NCBI GenBank assembly: GCA_963808135.1
Contig: CAWEFA010000088.1
Span: 1-18,368, forward strand
DNA from: CAWEFA01 sp963808135
GTDB taxonomy: Bacteria > Bacteroidota > Bacteroidia > Bacteroidales > DTGW01
DNA: 18,368 bases
Direction of reading: 5' to 3'
Below the pieces are notes generated by a model. The model worked only from the letters and a program-made list of their open reading frames with translations. It did no database searches and had not been told where the DNA came from. Position 1 is the first letter of the stretch. Every line of letters starts with the position of its first letter. Made by a program: the position numbers and the translations under genes. This document shows, in pieces, positions 15,732-18,368 of this stretch.

Positions 15732-15826
15732 TAGTTCATATAATAGCAATTAGCAAAAACGGTAAAATACTGTGAAAAGCTTTTTTGGTTCATTAGTTAA
15801 TATTAAATTTAAATTGTAATTTTTAT

Positions 15827-15874
15827 AAGCGCCATACGCATCAAATAATAGGCATATGGCGCTTTATTTTTTTT
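15827..15874 (+). terminator. Rho-independent terminator after the porin
   Basis: AAGCGCCATA (15827-15836) pairs with TATGGCGCTT (15855-15864) and is followed by ATTTTTTTT (15866-15874). This is a classic stem plus U-tract. It lies about 185 bases beyond the porin stop and about 105 bases before pstS, so pstS must have its own promoter. It is missing from the left arm. Confidence 0.85.
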
Positions 15875-15904
15875 GTAACGCTATTCAATTCTCATACTCC
15901 GGCG

Positions 15905-15934
15905 CTTAACATTAACTTAACATTAGCTTAAAAA
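15905..15934 (+). promoter_or_regulatory. Pho box before pstS
   Basis: TTAACAT (15906-15912), TTAACAT (15917-15923) and a weaker TTAAAAA (15928-15934) are direct repeats with 4-base spacers, an exact 11-bp period. It is preceded by C and followed by an A/T-rich leader of about 45 bases to the pstS ATG. Of 23 bases, 22 match the element before the porin. It is likely bound by the PhoB-like regulator. The left-arm deletion breakpoint falls between the second and third repeats, so the left copy has lost this site. Confidence 0.75.
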
Positions 15935-15979
15935 TTTATTTACATTAATAAAGTTATTTTACCATTAAATTAAATTATT

Positions 15980-16809
15980 ATGAAGAAATTATTAATTTCA
16001 TTGGCAATCATAGCCGCAGCAGGCGCTATAGTAGCGCAAACTGCTAAAGTAGTGTGCAAAATTAAAGGCAGCGATACCTGTTTGCCTCTTGGTCAGAAAG
16101 AAGCTGAAGTATTTATGAAAAAGAACGCCGGCTCGTCAATTTCCGTAGTAGGTGGCGGATCGGGAGTTGGATTTGCAGCGCTCATAGATGGTACAACCGA
16201 TATAGCCGAAGCTTCTCGTAGTATGAAAATGGACGAAAAAATGAAACTGAAAGATGCCGGCAAAGATTTTAAGGAAACTGTTATTGCGCTGGATGCCCTT
16301 TCGGTAATCGTTCATCCATCGAATAAAATCAATCAATTAACACGCGAACAATTGGAAGGTATTTTCACCGGAAAAATCACCAACTGGAAAGAAGTTGGCG
16401 GAGCCGATATGAAAATTATTGTTTATTCACGCGAATCAAGCTCGGGCACTTTTGAATTTTTCAAGGAACATGTAATGCTTAAAAAGGATTTCGCTTCAAC
16501 CGCTATGTTAATGCCTGCTACCGGCGCAATCGTACAATCGGTTAGTCAAACAGATGGTGCAATTGGCTACATTGGCCTGGCTTATGCTGATAAAACAGTG
16601 AAATCGCTTAAAGTTTCCTTTGACGGTAAAACATTTGTTGAACCTTCATTGAAAACTGCAATGGATAAAACGTATCCTATTACAAGGCCTCTGTATTTTT
16701 ACTATTTAACAAAAACTGAACCTTCGGTTAAACCATTTGTCGAATTTGTTTTGTCGGAAGAAGGCCAGAAAAAATGGTTAAGGAAGTTGGTTATATACCT
16801 TTACATTAG
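15980..16809 (+). CDS. pstS: Phosphate-binding protein PstS, right-arm copy (frameshift near the end)
   Basis: The first about 263 residues are clean. A signal peptide (1-19, MKKLLISLAIIAAAGAIVA) is followed by the PstS core: KGSDTCLPLGQKEAEVF, the phosphate-loop SVVGGGSGVGFAAL (about 55-68), INQLTREQLEGIFTGKITNW, SRESSSGTFEFF and ATGAIVQSVSQTDGAIGYIG. It would bind phosphate in the periplasm and deliver it to PstC-PstA. Two extra bases near 16782 (AGAAAAAATGG here, AGAAAATAG in the left arm) push the frame out of register, so the open frame runs on to 16876. The homologous stop, after IPLH, is at 16807-16809. A composite of the right N-terminal part and the left C-terminal end gives a normal PstS of about 276 residues. 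The 'GSDTC' Cys replaces the usual Met. Confidence 0.88.
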
Positions 16810-16916
16810 AAGACCGGAATACGGAAGGTGGGGACGAATAAGAAGTTTCCATCTTCTATTTTTTTTCGTTCTTTAGTTCCCGTTCTCTCTATTTAGTTTC
16901 CATTATCCTTATAAAA

Positions 16917-18109
16917 ATGAAGCGTTTTAAGAAACAATTAGAAAAATTTATTGAAGGGGTTCTGTTCGCAAGCAGTACAGTTACGGTAATTACAGTTTTG
17001 TTTATTATATTGTTTTTATTCAAAGAAGGATTGGGCATTTTTAATTCTTCACCAATTGAACAGCATTATTGCATATTTGTAAACAGCATCAATCCTGTCA
17101 GGAATATTAAATCAAGCCAGGTTAGAGATATTTTCAATGGCAAAACCACCAACTGGAAATATATTGGAGGAAAAAACGACACTATAATTTTGTTAACAGT
17201 AAACGAATGTTCAAAATATTATTCCGATGAGCAAATAGGAAGCAATTTAGAACATTGCCTGCAAAAATTGAAGAGTTTGTTTCAAGCCATCAGGGAGTTC
17301 TGGCTTATTTCCCGAAAATTATATTCCTCACAATGCCCGGTAAGAAAAATTCCCGTATCAAAAGTGTCTATAAAAGAATTTATATTGGGCCGTGAATAGT
17401 TTTCCAACTTCCACGCCTGTTGCTTTATTTGGAGTATTGCCATTAATTCTTGGGACACTCATGGTAAGCATTGGGGCAATTATTTTAGCGTTGCCTATCG
17501 GGCTTATAACAGCAATTTATATGTCGGAAGTTGCCGATGAAAGATTCAGGCATCATGAAACCGGTAATTGAACTTTTGGCAGGCATCCCTTCTGTAGTTT
17601 ACGGTTTTTTCGGATTGGTGGTATTGGTGCCTTTAATACAAAAAACATTTAACCTGCCGGTAGGTGAAACAGCTTTTTAAGTTTCCATAATATTAGCCAT
17701 AATGGCGTTGCCTACAATTATAACAATCTCGGAAGATGCTCTGCGCACGACCCCGCAATCGTTAAAAGAAGCAAGCCTTGCGCTGGGCGCCAACCGCTGG
17801 CAAACATTATTAAGGGTTGTTGTACCTTGTGCTGATGCGGACACTGGGGCAGCCTCTATTTTAGGAATCGGCAGGGCGGTTGGTGAAACCATGGCTGTGC
17901 TTATGGTTACAGGTAATGCATCGGTAATGCCCACATCATTTTTACAACCGATACGTACAATCCCGGCTACCATTGCTGCCGAGCTTGGCGAATCCCCTTT
18001 TGGCGGTACACACTTTAAAGCGCTATTTGCTTTAGGTATTATTTTATTCATCATCACAATGGGTTTTAATTTTATTGTCGATTCGGTGAAATCGAAAAAA
18101 AACAGATAA
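16917..18109 (+). pseudogene. pstC: Permease PstC, right-arm copy (multiple frameshifts)
   Basis: Same gene as 7844-9042 on the other strand. Its N-terminal 100 residues match (MKRFKKQLEKFIEG, FNGKTTNWKYIGG). It then loses one base near 17255, one T near 17310 and three bases near 17341, which shifts the end of the insert out of frame (EHCLQKLKSL instead of EHLPAKIEEF). A TAG arises at 17397-17399 from an indel (GAATAGTTTT here, GAATGGTTT in the left arm). Further changes are a 2-base loss near 17550 and a TTTTTAAG replacement near 17675. The permease end from about 17702 is open again, with PCADADTG in place of PYAKSGIT. It ends at 18109 and is not translatable as it stands. Confidence 0.85.
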
Positions 18110-18117
18110 ATAGTTTT

Positions 18118-18368
18118 ATGACGAGTAAACAACTTAAACAGGCTGTTGCATTCAATATCCTTCAGGATCTGTGAGTTTTTCTGTAATTGCAATTCTTTTT
18201 ATTATTTTAGGCTTTATTGTTATCCGTGGGTTTTCAGCCATAAGTTGGAATTTTATTACAAAAATGCCGGAAGATGGAATAACAAAGGGGGCATTTTACC
18301 GGCAATTGTCGGCACATTGTGCCTTGTTGCAGGAAGCATAATATTCGCCTTCCCGATTGGAGTGATGT
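18118..18368 (+). pseudogene. pstA: Permease PstA, right-arm copy, 5' part only
   Basis: It starts ATG 18118, 8 bases after pstC as in the left arm (MTSKQLKQAVAFNI). It then has indels near 18160-18172 (ATATCCTTCAGGATCTG where the left arm has ATATATTCAGGATTG), a substitution cluster near 18280 (GGAATAACAAA where the left arm has GGAATGACCAAA) and a lost G near 18290. It runs off the window edge at a point matching residue about 84 of the complete copy. Confidence 0.85.

Larger units (their letters stand above)
12794..18368 (-). repeat. Right arm of giant inverted repeat
   Basis: This is the reverse-complement copy of 7586-12768, running to the very last base of the window. It contains 394 bases (about 15533-15926) that the left arm lacks. 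Near the centre the two arms differ only by scattered substitutions. Towards the right end small indels become frequent (near 16782, 17208-17400, 17465, 17550, 17675, 17830, 18163 and 18280), breaking pstS, pstC and pstA. Confidence 0.95.

Noticed and set aside
17677..18192. 171-codon minus-strand frame opposite pstC (and 7821-8126)
   Set aside because: Antisense of a hydrophobic permease, with no start or domain support.
7586..18368. Two divergent phosphate operons as a genuine duplicated transport system
   Set aside because: The second copy is a mirror image centred inside a gene, is truncated by the window end, and is full of indels. Fold-back artefact explains all of this better than biology.

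Overview
The window reads as AT-rich Bacteroidota (Bacteroidetes) DNA. The evidence is the secreted fibre-like protein with a VF(K)PxYxLxSLxETExYIxxNGHL tail, the first gene's similarity to Bacteroidota secreted-protein modules, the lack of Shine-Dalgarno sequences, and dispersed CCACCCCTxCCTCC/GGAGGGGAAAC repeats typical of environmental members. The species cannot be named.

Positions 1-1416 hold two secreted-protein genes on the minus strand, the first cut by the window edge. Positions 1417-3115 are essentially non-coding and rich in repeats: a long imperfect hairpin, a dispersed repeat whose inverted second copy lies before phoB, a palindromic element, and a 13-unit 21-bp tandem array. They end in a terminator and a 31-codon gene remnant.

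Positions 3116-11218, all on the minus strand, form a complete phosphate-starvation locus. In transcription order it is: outer-membrane porin, pstS, pstC, pstA, pstB, a decayed four-helix-bundle gene, phoU, phoB-like regulator and phoR-like kinase. The porin would pass phosphate across the outer membrane, PstS would bind it, PstCAB would import it, and PhoU would couple transport to PhoR/PhoB. Direct repeats of TTAACAT with an 11-bp period lie before the porin and before pstS and look like Pho boxes. They would close the loop back to PhoB.

From 7586 to the right end, the window is one giant inverted repeat. Positions 7586-12768 reappear as reverse complement in 12794-18368, around a 25-nt loop at 12769-12793. 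The fold falls inside a PAS-HisKA sensor kinase gene. The right arm carries second copies of the kinase fragment, porin, pstS, pstC and the start of pstA. The arms are not identical: they differ by one 394-bp block and many small indels and substitutions, and each copy of pstS and pstC is broken at different places. I read this mainly as a fold-back (chimeric amplification or long-read) artefact at a contig end, with imperfect consensus. A true inverted duplication cannot be excluded. Combining the two arms gives readings for the porin, pstS and the pstS promoter region that neither arm gives alone.

I did not find a convincing new biological system. The items most worth following are the Pho-box architecture, a sensor kinase whose phospho-acceptor histidine is Asn in both copies, a PstC with a PstS-like insert, the 21-bp array and the dispersed repeats.
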